Shown here one piece after another: positions 8,173-16,289 of a stretch of DNA of 64,000 nt. The position numbers were made by a program, and so were the translations under genes. The DNA lies in NCBI RefSeq assembly GCF_000024345.1, contig NC_013729.1, positions 6,138,001 through 6,202,000 of the forward strand, given 5' to 3'. This stretch comes from Kribbella flavida DSM 17836. GTDB lineage: Bacteria > Actinomycetota > Actinomycetes > Propionibacteriales > Kribbellaceae. Position 1 is the first letter of the stretch; every line of letters begins with the position of its first letter. A model generated the notes under the pieces. That model made no database searches. It was given only the letters and a program-made list of their open reading frames with translations, and was not told the origin of the DNA.

Positions 8173-8852
8173 CAAGTTTCTGGCGTGGGGAGTTCTTCCC
8201 CACGCGCCGGCTACGTGCGCTCCTTCGTCGCGTGCTCGCGGCGCTCCCGCCCACCCGGTCATGGGTGCGCGCTGGCGCGCGGGTTGCGCGCTACCGCGCC
8301 GGACTGGCACTGCGCGCGGGTGACGCTGCCGCGGGTTGCGCGCTCATCGCCCGGGGGCGCGCTGCCGCGCGATGACCCGCGCCGCGGCGTCGTACGCGCC
8401 GGCCTTGTCCCCGGCGTACGCGCGGCCGGGAGCAACACGCGCTCTCGCGTCGTACAGGCACACGCTGAACCGCAATCCCCATCCTTCGATCGCCGGCCTG
8501 GGACGAGATGTTCTGTTCTGACGTCGTGCCAGCACCCGGTCGACGACCTCCGCGCCCCGCCCATCGAATTCCGGGGATATCCCCGCAGAGTGCGGGTTCT
8601 ACCCCCGCATGCGCGCGGAGAACCCAGCATTTCGAGGGTTATCCCTGCACATGCAGCAGCCGCGGGGAAGCAGCCGTCCCGCCCGGCGCTCCTGCGGCGT
8701 CGGCGTCCGCCGGAAAGCCTGCGCGGTAAGCGAAAGCTACGACCCTGGTCGTACGGCGAGTGCAGTCCCTGGTCCGACGTTCGCGGCGGCGGCGATCACT
8801 AACTTCTCAAGGGTGGCGGGATCGGCTCGTCACTGGCACTCAGAGGAGACCG
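8173..8852. other. Long noncoding, GC-palindrome-rich intergenic region
   Basis: About 680 bases between tRNA-Gln and the ABC ATPase gene hold no ORF I can support: open frames here lack ribosome-binding sites and have Arg/Pro/Ala-rich compositions typical of shadow frames. From 8270 to 8400 the sequence is dense in GCGCGC and CGCGCC words. A 78-bp palindromic repeat lies at 8571-8648. The last 70 bases must hold the promoter of the ABC transporter; I see no convincing -35/-10 pair. Confidence 0.6.
8571..8648 (-). repeat. 78-bp triple-palindrome repeat, family 2, copy 1
   Basis: Read on the minus strand it starts GCAGGGATAACCCT, contains the inverted pair GGGTTC and GAACCC, and ends GGGGATATCCCC. 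The same order and the same total length recur at 54053-54130 in the opposite orientation. Confidence 0.7.
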
Positions 8853-9629
8853 ATGACCATCCAGACCGGCGAGCTCCCGCTCGGCCGTTTGCCGCAGGAC
8901 AGCGTTCGTACGGCGATCCGGGCGCACGAGCTGCGCAAGGTGTACGGGCAGGGCGACACCGCGGTGGCGGCCCTCGACGGGGTGTCCGTCGACTTCGGGG
9001 TCGGGCGGTTCACCGCGATCATGGGGCCGTCGGGGTCCGGCAAGTCGACGTTGATGCACTGCCTGGCGGGACTGGACACGCCGACGGGCGGCCAGGTGCT
9101 GCTCGGGGAGACCGAGCTGACGCAGCTGCCGGACAGCGAGCTGACGAAGATCCGCCGGGACCGGGTCGGTTTCGTGTTCCAGTCGTTCAACCTGCTGCCG
9201 ATGCTGTCGGCCAAGGACAACATCCTGCTGCCGCTCGAGCTCGGCAACCGCAAACCCGACCAGGAGTGGCTCACGACGCTGGTCGACGTCCTCGGGCTGC
9301 AGGACCGGCTCACGCACCGCCCGTCGGAGCTGTCCGGCGGTCAGCAGCAGCGGGTCGCCGTGGCCCGCGCGCTGGTCGGCCGGCCCGAGGTGGTGTTCGC
9401 CGACGAGCCGACCGGCAACCTGGACTCCCGCTCCGGCGCCGAGGTGCTCGGCTTCCTGCGCCGTTCGGTCCGCGAGTTCGGGCAGACCGTGGTGATGGTC
9501 ACCCACGACCCGCTGGCCGCCTCGTACGCCGACCGCGTGGTGCTGCTGGCCGACGGCAAGCTCGCCGGCGAGCTGTACGACCCGACGCCGGAGACCGTGC
9601 TCGACGCCCTGCGGCAGCTGGGAGCCTGA
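8853..9629 (+). CDS. ABC transporter ATP-binding protein (MacB/LolD-like)
   Basis: A 258-residue ATPase with Walker A GPSGSGKST (about residue 52), Q loop FVFQSFNLLPML, signature LSGGQQQRVAVARAL, Walker B VVFADEPTGNLD and H loop VTHD. The GNLD after Walker B and the neighbouring FtsX-type permease place it in the MacB/LolD/FtsE group. ATG at 8853 is chosen because GAGGAGA is six bases upstream; the frame is open further upstream but with shadow-like composition. The permease starts three bases after its stop. Confidence 0.93.
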   Translation: MTIQTGELPLGRLPQDSVRTAIRAHELRKVYGQGDTAVAALDGVSVDFGVGRFTAIMGPSGSGKSTLMHCLAGLDTPTGGQVLLGETELTQLPDSELTKIRRDRVGFVFQSFNLLPMLSAKDNILLPLELGNRKPDQEWLTTLVDVLGLQDRLTHRPSELSGGQQQRVAVARALVGRPEVVFADEPTGNLDSRSGAEVLGFLRRSVREFGQTVVMVTHDPLAASYADRVVLLADGKLAGELYDPTPETVLDALRQLGA

Positions 9630-9632
9630 CCC

Positions 9633-12089
9633 GTGCGACGCTCCATCCTCTCCTCGCTGCGCGCCCACCTGGGCCGCCTGGTCGCCGCCTGCCTGGCGAT
9701 CGTGCTGGGGGTCGGCTTCGGCACCCTGGCGCTGACCGTGCACAGCTCGGCCTCGCACGGCATCGACCAGACCATCGGCAAGGCCAACGCCGGCGTCGAC
9801 GCGGTGGTCGCGAACGACCAGCGCTCGATCGAGGCCAAGGACCTCGCCGCGGTCCGCAAGCTGCCCCAGGCCGCTTCGGTGGTCGGCGACACCAGCGCGT
9901 TCCTGCAGGTTTCCTGGGCGGGCAGGGTCCGTCCCGACCACCTCGGTGTGCAGGCTCTCTACGACACCTCGCGGATCGCCGGCCCCCGCGCCGCGCAGGG
10001 TCGGCTGCCCGCCAGCACCCTCGAGATCGCGCTGCCGGCCCGGCTGGCCGAGAAGCACCAGGTCGCGATCGGCAGCAAGCTCCGGCTCAGCTCGTACGAC
10101 GAGAAGCAGTGGACGGTGACCGTCGTCGGAACCCTCGACGACAGCACCAGCTACGGCATGGCGAACGCCGTGGCCACCGCGCAGGCGGTGAAGATCTTCC
10201 AGCCGGACAGCTACATCAACCAGATCAAGGTGGCGGCCGCGCCCGGCACCACCCCGGAGGCGCTCGCGGCCGCGCTCACCCCGCTGGCCACCGGCCTTCA
10301 GGTCTTCACCGGTGAAGCGTGGATCGACCACGAGGTGCAGAGCTTCACCAACGGCATCGACGTGCTGGGCGGGGTGTTCGGCATGTTCGCCGTGATCGCG
10401 CTGTTCGTCGCCTGCCTGGTGATCGCGAACACCTTCACCATCGTCATCGCCCAGCGCACCCGCGAGATGGCCCTGCTGCGCTGCGTCGGCGCGTCCCGCC
10501 GGCAGGTCTTCTCCTCGGTGCTCGCGGAAGCGGCCGTGGTCGGCCTGGTCGCCTCGGGAATCGGCGTGGCCGTCGGCGTCGCGCTGTCGGCGCTCGGCCT
10601 GGCACTGTCGCGCGAGTTCGACCTGGAACTGCCGCCGATCGGCCTGCACCTCAGCCCGGTCTCGATCGTCCTGCCGCTCCTGCTCGGCACCGTCGCGACG
10701 GTGCTCGCCGCGATCGTCCCGGCCCGCCGGGCCACCAAGGTCGCCCCGCTGGCGGCGCTGCGCCCGGAGGCGGCTCCCGCCGCCTCGTCGAAGAAGGGCG
10801 CCGTCCGGCTGGTGTTCGGCTTCCTGCTGCTGGCCGGTGGCGGACTGTTGCTGGCAGCAAGCGCTTCGAGCGGACAGGTGATGATCGGCGTCGCCGGCGG
10901 CGCGATCTCCTTCCTCGGCGTCCTGGCGGTCGGCACCCTGCTGGTCCCCGCGCTCGTCCGGCTGCTCGGCGCACTGCCCGCCCGGGCGAGCGGCGTCCCA
11001 GGGAGGATCGCGGTCGCGAACGCCGTCCGGAACCCGCGACGGACGGCGGCGACCACGTCGGCCCTGCTGATCGGCGTGACCCTGATCAGCCTGACCTGCG
11101 TCGGCATCGCCTCGGTCCGCAAGACGTTCGACGTCACGATGAACGGCGAGTTCCCGGTCGACGTGACGGTGCGCACGTACGACGAGAAGCTGCCGGCCGG
11201 CGCCGAGCAGCAGCTCCGCGACATCAAGGGCATCACCCAGGTCGTCCCGGTTCGCAGCGTCGAGGTGAAGCTGGGTCAGGAGACGCTGAGCATCTCCGGC
11301 ATCGAGCAGAGCAAGGCGGGCTCGGTCGTCCACAACCCGCAACTGGTCGACCAGTTGCAGCCCGGCGTCGCCCTGCTCGACAAGCCGTCGATGCGGATGC
11401 TGAACCTCGCGGACGGCGCCGACATCACGCTGGTCGCGGGCGGCCACAAGCTCAGCCTGAAGGCCTACCACGCGACCGGACTGGACCCGATCACGATCAC
11501 CCAGGCCGACCTGCAGAAGCTGGCCCCCGCGGCGGCCGTCACCGGCTACTGGCTGGCGTCCGACCCCAAGGCGGACGGCCCGGACGTGATCGACGCGGTC
11601 GAGCAGTCGCTGCCCACGGTCAAGTCGCTGTCGGTCGGCGGTGGTCTGGCCGAGCGGAGCAGCTACACCCAGGTCTTCGACGTACTGCTGATCGTCGCGG
11701 TCGGCCTGCTCGGGGTCTCGGTACTGATCGCGCTGGTCGGCGTCGGCAACACGCTCAGCCTCTCCGTCCTGGAGCGGACCCGGGAGAACGCGCTGCTGCG
11801 GGCCATGGGCCTGACCCGCCGCCAGTTGCGCGGCATGCTCGCGGTCGAATCGTTGCTGATGGCCCTGGTCGCCGCCGGGCTCGGCATCGCCCTCGGGCTG
11901 GTCTACGGCTGGACCGGGACCGCGGCGCTGATGAGCACGCAGACCGACGGCAAGGTCCAGTACGCCGTACCGGGCGGCCTGCTGGTCACGATCGCGCTGG
12001 TCGCGGCGGTGGCCGGTCTGCTCGCCTCGGTCCTGCCGGCCCGGCGAGCGGCGAAGGTCGCCCCGGCCGGCGCTCTCGCCACCGAGTGA
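9633..12089 (+). CDS. FtsX-like ABC permease (two FtsX domains)
   Basis: An 818-residue permease with two FtsX domains: an N-terminal anchor helix (about residues 16-37), a periplasmic MacB-like domain, three helices near 245-370, two central helices near 395-440, a second extracellular domain, and three final helices near 690-810. The conserved ERTRENALLRAMGLTRRQLRGM segment precedes the last pair. GTG start. Such ATPase/permease pairs export antibiotics, peptides or lipoproteins or act as mechanotransmitters; the substrate cannot be told here. A hairpin follows. Confidence 0.9.
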   Translation: MRRSILSSLRAHLGRLVAACLAIVLGVGFGTLALTVHSSASHGIDQTIGKANAGVDAVVANDQRSIEAKDLAAVRKLPQAASVVGDTSAFLQVSWAGRVRPDHLGVQALYDTSRIAGPRAAQGRLPASTLEIALPARLAEKHQVAIGSKLRLSSYDEKQWTVTVVGTLDDSTSYGMANAVATAQAVKIFQPDSYINQIKVAAAPGTTPEALAAALTPLATGLQVFTGEAWIDHEVQSFTNGIDVLGGVFGMFAVIALFVACLVIANTFTIVIAQRTREMALLRCVGASRRQVFSSVLAEAAVVGLVASGIGVAVGVALSALGLALSREFDLELPPIGLHLSPVSIVLPLLLGTVATVLAAIVPARRATKVAPLAALRPEAAPAASSKKGAVRLVFGFLLLAGGGLLLAASASSGQVMIGVAGGAISFLGVLAVGTLLVPALVRLLGALPARASGVPGRIAVANAVRNPRRTAATTSALLIGVTLISLTCVGIASVRKTFDVTMNGEFPVDVTVRTYDEKLPAGAEQQLRDIKGITQVVPVRSVEVKLGQETLSISGIEQSKAGSVVHNPQLVDQLQPGVALLDKPSMRMLNLADGADITLVAGGHKLSLKAYHATGLDPITITQADLQKLAPAAAVTGYWLASDPKADGPDVIDAVEQSLPTVKSLSVGGGLAERSSYTQVFDVLLIVAVGLLGVSVLIALVGVGNTLSLSVLERTRENALLRAMGLTRRQLRGMLAVESLLMALVAAGLGIALGLVYGWTGTAALMSTQTDGKVQYAVPGGLLVTIALVAAVAGLLASVLPARRAAKVAPAGALATE

Positions 12090-12092
12090 GCA

Positions 12093-12133
12093 GGTGGTGG
12101 CCGGCGTTCAGCCCAGCAGCTCCGGCCACCACC
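12093..12133. terminator. Bidirectional terminator-like hairpin
   Basis: A perfect 12-bp stem (GGTGGTGGCCGG with CCGGCCACCACC) and 17-base loop lies four bases after the permease stop and just before the stop of the convergent VOC gene. No T tract follows, as is usual in high-GC actinomycetes. Confidence 0.6.
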
Positions 12134-12138
12134 GTCGG

Positions 12139-12486
12139 TCAGACGATCTCGATCCGGTTCCCGTGGCCGTCGGCGGTGTGAAACCGCCGGCGGCCCGGGA
12201 TCGTCTCGTTGTCCCAGGTCACCGGGTAGCCGAGCCACTCCAGCGTCGCCGCCAGCGCGTCCAGATCCTCGACCGCCAGGGCCGGATGGGCCTTCCGGGC
12301 CGGCCGGAAGTCCGCCTCGACGCCGACGTGGATCTCGACCTCGCCGTCCTTGAACCAGCATCCGCCACGCCCCGCCAGCAGCAGCGGCTTCGCCACCTCG
12401 GTCAGGCCGAGTGCGTCCCGGTAGAACGCTCGCGCAACGTCCTCACCACCGGGCGGGCAGGACACCTGCACATGATCGATCCGCAT
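12139..12486 (-). CDS. VOC-family (glyoxalase/bleomycin-resistance-like) protein
   Basis: A 115-residue single VOC domain with the metal-site pattern starting MRIDHVQVS (His5) and an ending HTADGHGNRIEIV with the usual Glu at the final strand. Such proteins are glyoxalases, dioxygenases or drug-binding proteins, and function cannot be assigned. Its ATG overlaps by one base the stop of the upstream tam gene, so the two are co-transcribed. Confidence 0.82.
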   Translation of the reverse strand: MRIDHVQVSCPPGGEDVARAFYRDALGLTEVAKPLLLAGRGGCWFKDGEVEIHVGVEADFRPARKAHPALAVEDLDALAATLEWLGYPVTWDNETIPGRRRFHTADGHGNRIEIV

Positions 12487-13301
12487 CACCGGCCGGCCTC
12501 CGACGGCGTCTTGTGAGCGACCGCGAAGATTCGCCGGAACGGCAGCAGCGTGCCGTACTCCCGCCGCGGGTACGCCGCCGCCAGCCGCTCCCCGTACTCC
12601 GCCTCGAACCGCGCGCGCAGGTCGTCCGGCAACGACTGCAGCACCGGCCGCGCGCCCGTGCCCTTCACCCACTCCAGCACCGCGTTCTCCCCCGCCAGCA
12701 AGTGGTTGTACGTCGTCTCCCACGCGTCGACCGAGCATCCTTCGGCGCTGAGCGCCTCCACGTAGTCCGCCGGCCCCGGAACGTCCGGCCGCAGTGACTT
12801 GTCCGCGGCGTACCCGGCGTACGGCGGACTGCTGGCCAGCTCGCGCAGGATCGCGTGCGACGGCGCGTCGCCGTTGCCCGGAATCTGGATCGCCAGCCAG
12901 CCGCCGGGTTTCAGCACCCGGACGAAGCCGGCCAGCAGGTCGAGCTGCTCGGGAACCCACTGCAAGGTCGCGTTGCTGACGATGACGTCGATCGAGCCGG
13001 GCGCGGGTGACCAGTCCCGTAGATCCGCCACCTCGAACGTCAGCCGGTCCGCGACGGCCGGCTCGGCGCGCAGCTGCTCCGCCGCGGCGATCATCTCCGG
13101 CGAGCTGTCGACACCGTGAATCGTTGCGGTCGGCCACCGGTCGAGCAGCGTCGCCGTCAGCGTGCCCGGCCCGCAGCCGAGGTCCACCACCGTGCGCGGG
13201 TCCTCGGCCCCGACCCGGCGGACCAGGTCGGCGAACGGGCGGCCGCGCTCGTCGGCGTACGTGCCGTACTGCTCGGGACTCCACACCGGTGACGTACGCA
13301 T
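12486..13301 (-). CDS. tam: Trans-aconitate 2-methyltransferase
   Basis: Esterifies trans-aconitate with SAM, removing an inhibitor of aconitase. The 271-residue protein carries SAM motif I VVDLGCGPGTLT near residue 38, the Tam-typical NATLQWVPEQ segment and the C-terminal LLPFRRIFAVA. ATG at 13301 has GGAGCAGG upstream. It is divergently transcribed from a MarR regulator, the tamR-tam arrangement described in Streptomyces coelicolor, and MarR-type palindromes lie between them. Confidence 0.85.
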   Translation of the reverse strand: MRTSPVWSPEQYGTYADERGRPFADLVRRVGAEDPRTVVDLGCGPGTLTATLLDRWPTATIHGVDSSPEMIAAAEQLRAEPAVADRLTFEVADLRDWSPAPGSIDVIVSNATLQWVPEQLDLLAGFVRVLKPGGWLAIQIPGNGDAPSHAILRELASSPPYAGYAADKSLRPDVPGPADYVEALSAEGCSVDAWETTYNHLLAGENAVLEWVKGTGARPVLQSLPDDLRARFEAEYGERLAAAYPRREYGTLLPFRRIFAVAHKTPSEAGR

Positions 13302-13327
13302 CGCCTGCTCCTTCGCCGACCACGTTC

Positions 13328-13398
13328 TCTTGATGTCGAGATACTTTACGCCCGCGAGTTGTCTTGATGTCAAGAGTCTTGATGAGTAGTGTCGAGAT
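13328..13398. promoter_or_regulatory. MarR (TamR-like) operator cluster
   Basis: The tam/marR divergent region contains TCTTGATGTCAAGA at 13362-13375 (6-base arms, spacer TG), a variant TCTTGATGTCGAGA at 13328-13341, and a spread third pair TCTTGA...TCGAGA at 13377-13398. The arms are identical across the boxes, which fits a MarR dimer controlling both genes. Confidence 0.6.
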
Positions 13399-13399
13399 C

Positions 13400-13897
13400 A
13401 TGAGAGACGAGGTCGACCGGCTGATCGAGGCCTGGCGCCGGGAGCGGCCCGATCTCGACGTCGCGCCGATGGAGGTGCTCTCCCGGGTCAGCCGATTGGC
13501 CCGGCACCTGGATCGCGCCCGCAGCCAGGCCTTCGAGACGCACGGCCTGGAGTCCTGGGAGTTCGACGTGCTCGCCGCGCTGCGCCGGGCCGGGCCGCCG
13601 TACCAGCTCTCCCCCGGCCGGCTGCTCAAGGAGACGCTGGTGACGTCCGGCACGATGACGAACCGGGTGGACCGGCTGGCCGCGCGCGGTCTGGTCGAGC
13701 GCCTGCCCGACCCGGCGGACCGCCGCGGCGTGCTGGTCCAACTGACCACCGCGGGCCGCGACTCGGTCGACGCTGCGCTGGCGGACCTGCTCGCGCACGA
13801 GCGGACCCTGCTGGCCGCGATCACCGAGCGCGATCAGGTCAAACTGGCGAAGTTGCTGCGCGAACTGGTCGGGCCGTTCGACCAGGAAACCCACTGA
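13400..13897 (+). CDS. tamR: MarR-family regulator, TamR-like
   Basis: A 165-residue MarR protein: dimer helices at both ends and a winged helix in the middle (LLKETLVTSGTMTNRVDRLAARGLVER, then PDPADRRGVLVQLT forming the wing). In Streptomyces, TamR binds trans-aconitate/citrate and derepresses tam and aconitase under oxidative stress. The divergent tam gene and the intervening palindromes support the same role here. Start ATG at 13400 gives the usual family length; in-frame ATGs lie at 13364, 13367 and 13382. Confidence 0.78.
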   Translation: MRDEVDRLIEAWRRERPDLDVAPMEVLSRVSRLARHLDRARSQAFETHGLESWEFDVLAALRRAGPPYQLSPGRLLKETLVTSGTMTNRVDRLAARGLVERLPDPADRRGVLVQLTTAGRDSVDAALADLLAHERTLLAAITERDQVKLAKLLRELVGPFDQETH

Positions 13898-14290
13898 CCA
13901 GTCCATTCGGACTTTCGAAGAATTGCCTCGGAATTATCCGAAAAGACGGCTCGTCACTTAATGCCCCGTTCGATCGTTGCTAGTTGCAACCCGATCGTGA
14001 AGCTGCTGTAGCACACCACTGTCGACACTGAGGAACCCGCCGAACTAGGGTCCTCACTGTCGGTACAAGGTCAGCTACAGACCGTTGAACGACGGACTTT
14101 CGGCGGCGAGAGGTGGTTCGCCGAAAGAGGTCGACGGTGTCCGGGGCTCGGGGCCCGAACAACGCCGGCCGGAACGGGGCCCGCTCACCCAGGGTCGCGG
14201 CGTACCTCCCAATCACAGGGGATGGGAGAGTACGCCGCGACTCGCGCGCCCGCCGTATTTGATCATGTATACGTTGATCGAAAGGCCGGG
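13898..14290. other. Hairpin-rich intergenic region between convergent genes
   Basis: About 390 bases with no supportable gene. It is less GC-rich at its left end and contains at least three long stem-loops: TGAGGAACCC/GGGTCCTCA at 14029-14056 with one bulge, CTTTCGGCG/CGCCGAAAG at 14097-14127, and a very long one at 14194-14241. Either a compound terminator or a decayed mobile element would fit. Confidence 0.6.
14194..14241. terminator. Long stem-loop (18 bp with one bulge)
   Basis: GTCGCGGCGTAC pairs perfectly with GTACGCCGCGAC, and the stem continues as CTCCCA/TGGGAG after a one-base bulge, enclosing an 11-base loop. It lies 50 bases past the stop of the minus-strand ABC-F gene. A terminator is the simplest reading, but the stem is unusually long for one. 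Confidence 0.5.
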
Positions 14291-16156
14291 TTATTCCGCC
14301 CGCTCGGCGGCTTCCAGCCACGCCGTTTCGAGTTCTTCCCGCTCTTCGGTGACCTTGCGCAGCTCGGTGTCCAGCTCGGCCAGCTTGGCGTAGTCGCTGG
14401 CATTCGCCGCCAGCTGGTCGTGCAGCTTCTTCTCGGTGTCCGCGAGCTTGGACAGCTGCCGCTCGATCCGGTTCAGCTCCTTCTTCGCCGCCCGGGCCGC
14501 GGCCGCGTCGGCCGGAGTGCTCGGTGCCGGCGACGTCGGCGCGTCCTCGGTGAGCGTGCTGGTCCGGGCACCGCTCGACGTGGTCCCGGCCTGGTTGCCG
14601 CCCTGGGCGCCGGGGACGGGCTGCACGACAGCACGGCGTACCGGCGTACCGGCGGTGAGCTCGGCCAGGTACTGCTCGACGCCGCGCGGCAGGTGCCGGA
14701 CCCGGCCGTCGCCCATGATGGCGTAGACCATGTCGCTGACCCGCTCCAGGAAGTACCGGTCGTGGGTGACGACCACGACGACGCCCGGCCAGCTGTCGAG
14801 GAAGTCCTCCAGCACGGTCAGCGTCTCGACGTCCAGGTCGTTGGTCGGCTCGTCCAGGATCAGCACGTTCGGCTCGTCGAGCAGGATGCGCAGCAGCTGC
14901 AGGCGGCGCCGCTCACCGCCGGACAGGTCGCTGATCCGGGTGGTCAGCTTGTCGCCGGTGAAGCCGAAGCGCTCCAGCAGCTGAGAGGAGGCCAGTTCGC
15001 CGCCGCGGCCGGCCAGGGCCGCGGTCCGGCGGATGCCGGTGATGTGCGCGAGCACCGTCGACGACCCGTCGACCTCGTCCAGGGTCTGCGACAGGTGCGC
15101 GGTCCGGACGGTCTTGCCCTGCTTCACCTGGCCGGCGGTCGGCGCCAGCTGCCCGGTCAGCACCTTGAGGAACGTCGTCTTGCCCGCGCCGTTCGGGCCG
15201 AGCAGCCCGATCCGGTCGGCCGGGCCGAGCCGGAAGGTGACCCGGTCGAGCATCAGCCGGTCACCGAAGGCCAGACTGACGTCCTCCGCGTCGAACACGT
15301 CCTTGCCGAGCCGCGACGTCGCCAGCTGCGACAGGGCCAGCTTGTCCCGCGGGGCCGGCTCGTCCTCGATCAGCGCGTTCGCGGCGTCGACCCGGAACTT
15401 CGACTTCGTCGTCCGGGCCGGCGCACCGCGGCGCAACCAGGCAAGCTCCTTCTTCAGCAGGTTCTGCCGCTTCGCCTCGGTCACCTGCTCGGTCCGCGCC
15501 CGCTCCGCCTTGGCCAGCACGTACGCCGCGTAGCCGCCGTCGTACGACGAGACCCGGCCGCCCTGCACCTCCCAGGTGTCGGTGCAGACGGCGTCCAGGA
15601 ACCACCGGTCGTGGGTCACCACGATCAGCGCGCCGGCCCGGTCGACCACGTGCGCGGCCAGCCAGTTCACCGCCTCGATGTCCAGGTGGTTGGTCGGCTC
15701 GTCCAGGATCAGCAGGTCCACGTCGGTGAGCAGCAGCCGGGCCAGCGAGACCCGGCGGCGCTCGCCACCGCTCAGCGTGCCGACCAGCGCCTCGTGGTCG
15801 ATCTCGCCGAGCAGGTGCTCCATCACCGACCGGGCCCGCGGGTCGGCGGCCCAGGTGTAGGTCTCGACGTCGCCGGTGACGGCCTGGATCACCGTCAGCG
15901 CCGGGTCCAGGTCGTCGCTCTGGCCGAGGTAGCCCAGCCGGAGGTCGCGGTTCTGCGTCACCCGGCCGGCGTCCGGCTCGAGGCGGCGGGCGAGGATCTG
16001 CAGCAGCGTCGACTTGCCGTCCCCGTTCCGCCCGACCACGCCGACCCGGTCCCCCCGGCCGACGCCGAGACTCACCTTGTCGAGCAGGAGCCGGGTGCCG
16101 AAGCCTTTGCTGACGGCTTCGAGATTGACCAGATTGGGTGCGGGGTTGGCAGCCAT
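14291..16156 (-). CDS. ABC-F family ATPase (Uup/EttA-like translation factor)
   Basis: A 621-residue soluble protein with two ABC domains and no membrane segment. Domain 1 has Walker A GRNGDGKST, signature LSGGERRR and Walker B LLILDEPTNHLD; domain 2 has GPNGAGKTT, LSGGERRR and VLILDEPTNDLD. Between them is the charged interdomain linker (KRQNLLKKELAWLRRGAPART). The final 80 residues form a coiled coil as in Uup. ABC-F proteins act in the ribosomal E site; a housekeeping (Uup) or antibiotic-protection role are both possible. The first Walker A has Asp where Ala is usual. Confidence 0.9.
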   Translation of the reverse strand: MAANPAPNLVNLEAVSKGFGTRLLLDKVSLGVGRGDRVGVVGRNGDGKSTLLQILARRLEPDAGRVTQNRDLRLGYLGQSDDLDPALTVIQAVTGDVETYTWAADPRARSVMEHLLGEIDHEALVGTLSGGERRRVSLARLLLTDVDLLILDEPTNHLDIEAVNWLAAHVVDRAGALIVVTHDRWFLDAVCTDTWEVQGGRVSSYDGGYAAYVLAKAERARTEQVTEAKRQNLLKKELAWLRRGAPARTTKSKFRVDAANALIEDEPAPRDKLALSQLATSRLGKDVFDAEDVSLAFGDRLMLDRVTFRLGPADRIGLLGPNGAGKTTFLKVLTGQLAPTAGQVKQGKTVRTAHLSQTLDEVDGSSTVLAHITGIRRTAALAGRGGELASSQLLERFGFTGDKLTTRISDLSGGERRRLQLLRILLDEPNVLILDEPTNDLDVETLTVLEDFLDSWPGVVVVVTHDRYFLERVSDMVYAIMGDGRVRHLPRGVEQYLAELTAGTPVRRAVVQPVPGAQGGNQAGTTSSGARTSTLTEDAPTSPAPSTPADAAAARAAKKELNRIERQLSKLADTEKKLHDQLAANASDYAKLAELDTELRKVTEEREELETAWLEAAERAE

Positions 16157-16179
16157 AACCGCCCCAGAGTACGTGACAC

Positions 16180-16260
16180 CGGACTGCCCCGGCGCCGCGG
16201 TCGGCCTGACCCCGGCAGGAGGCCGCCGCTGCCGGGTCGATGTCCTGGCCGGGCAGTCCG
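16180..16260. terminator. Nested inverted repeat between methyltransferase and ABC-F genes
   Basis: Ten-base perfect terminal arms CGGACTGCCC (16180-16189) and GGGCAGTCCG (16251-16260), extendable with one bulge to 13 bases, enclose a second hairpin CCCGGCAG/CTGCCGGG. It probably ends the methyltransferase transcript. The sequence is unrelated to the repeat family 1 element although the size (81 bp) is similar. Confidence 0.45.
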
Positions 16261-16289
16261 ACCGTTTCGACCTTCCGGCGGATCGGAGG

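Noticed and set aside
8134..8802. Possible coding region on the plus strand after tRNA-Gln
   Set aside because: It begins inside the tRNA, has Arg/Pro-rich shadow composition, no ribosome-binding site and contains the 78-bp palindromic repeat.
16180..16260. Third copy of repeat family 1
   Set aside because: Size and inverted ends are similar, but the end sequence (CGGACTGCCC) differs from ACTCACCAAC, so it is not the same family.
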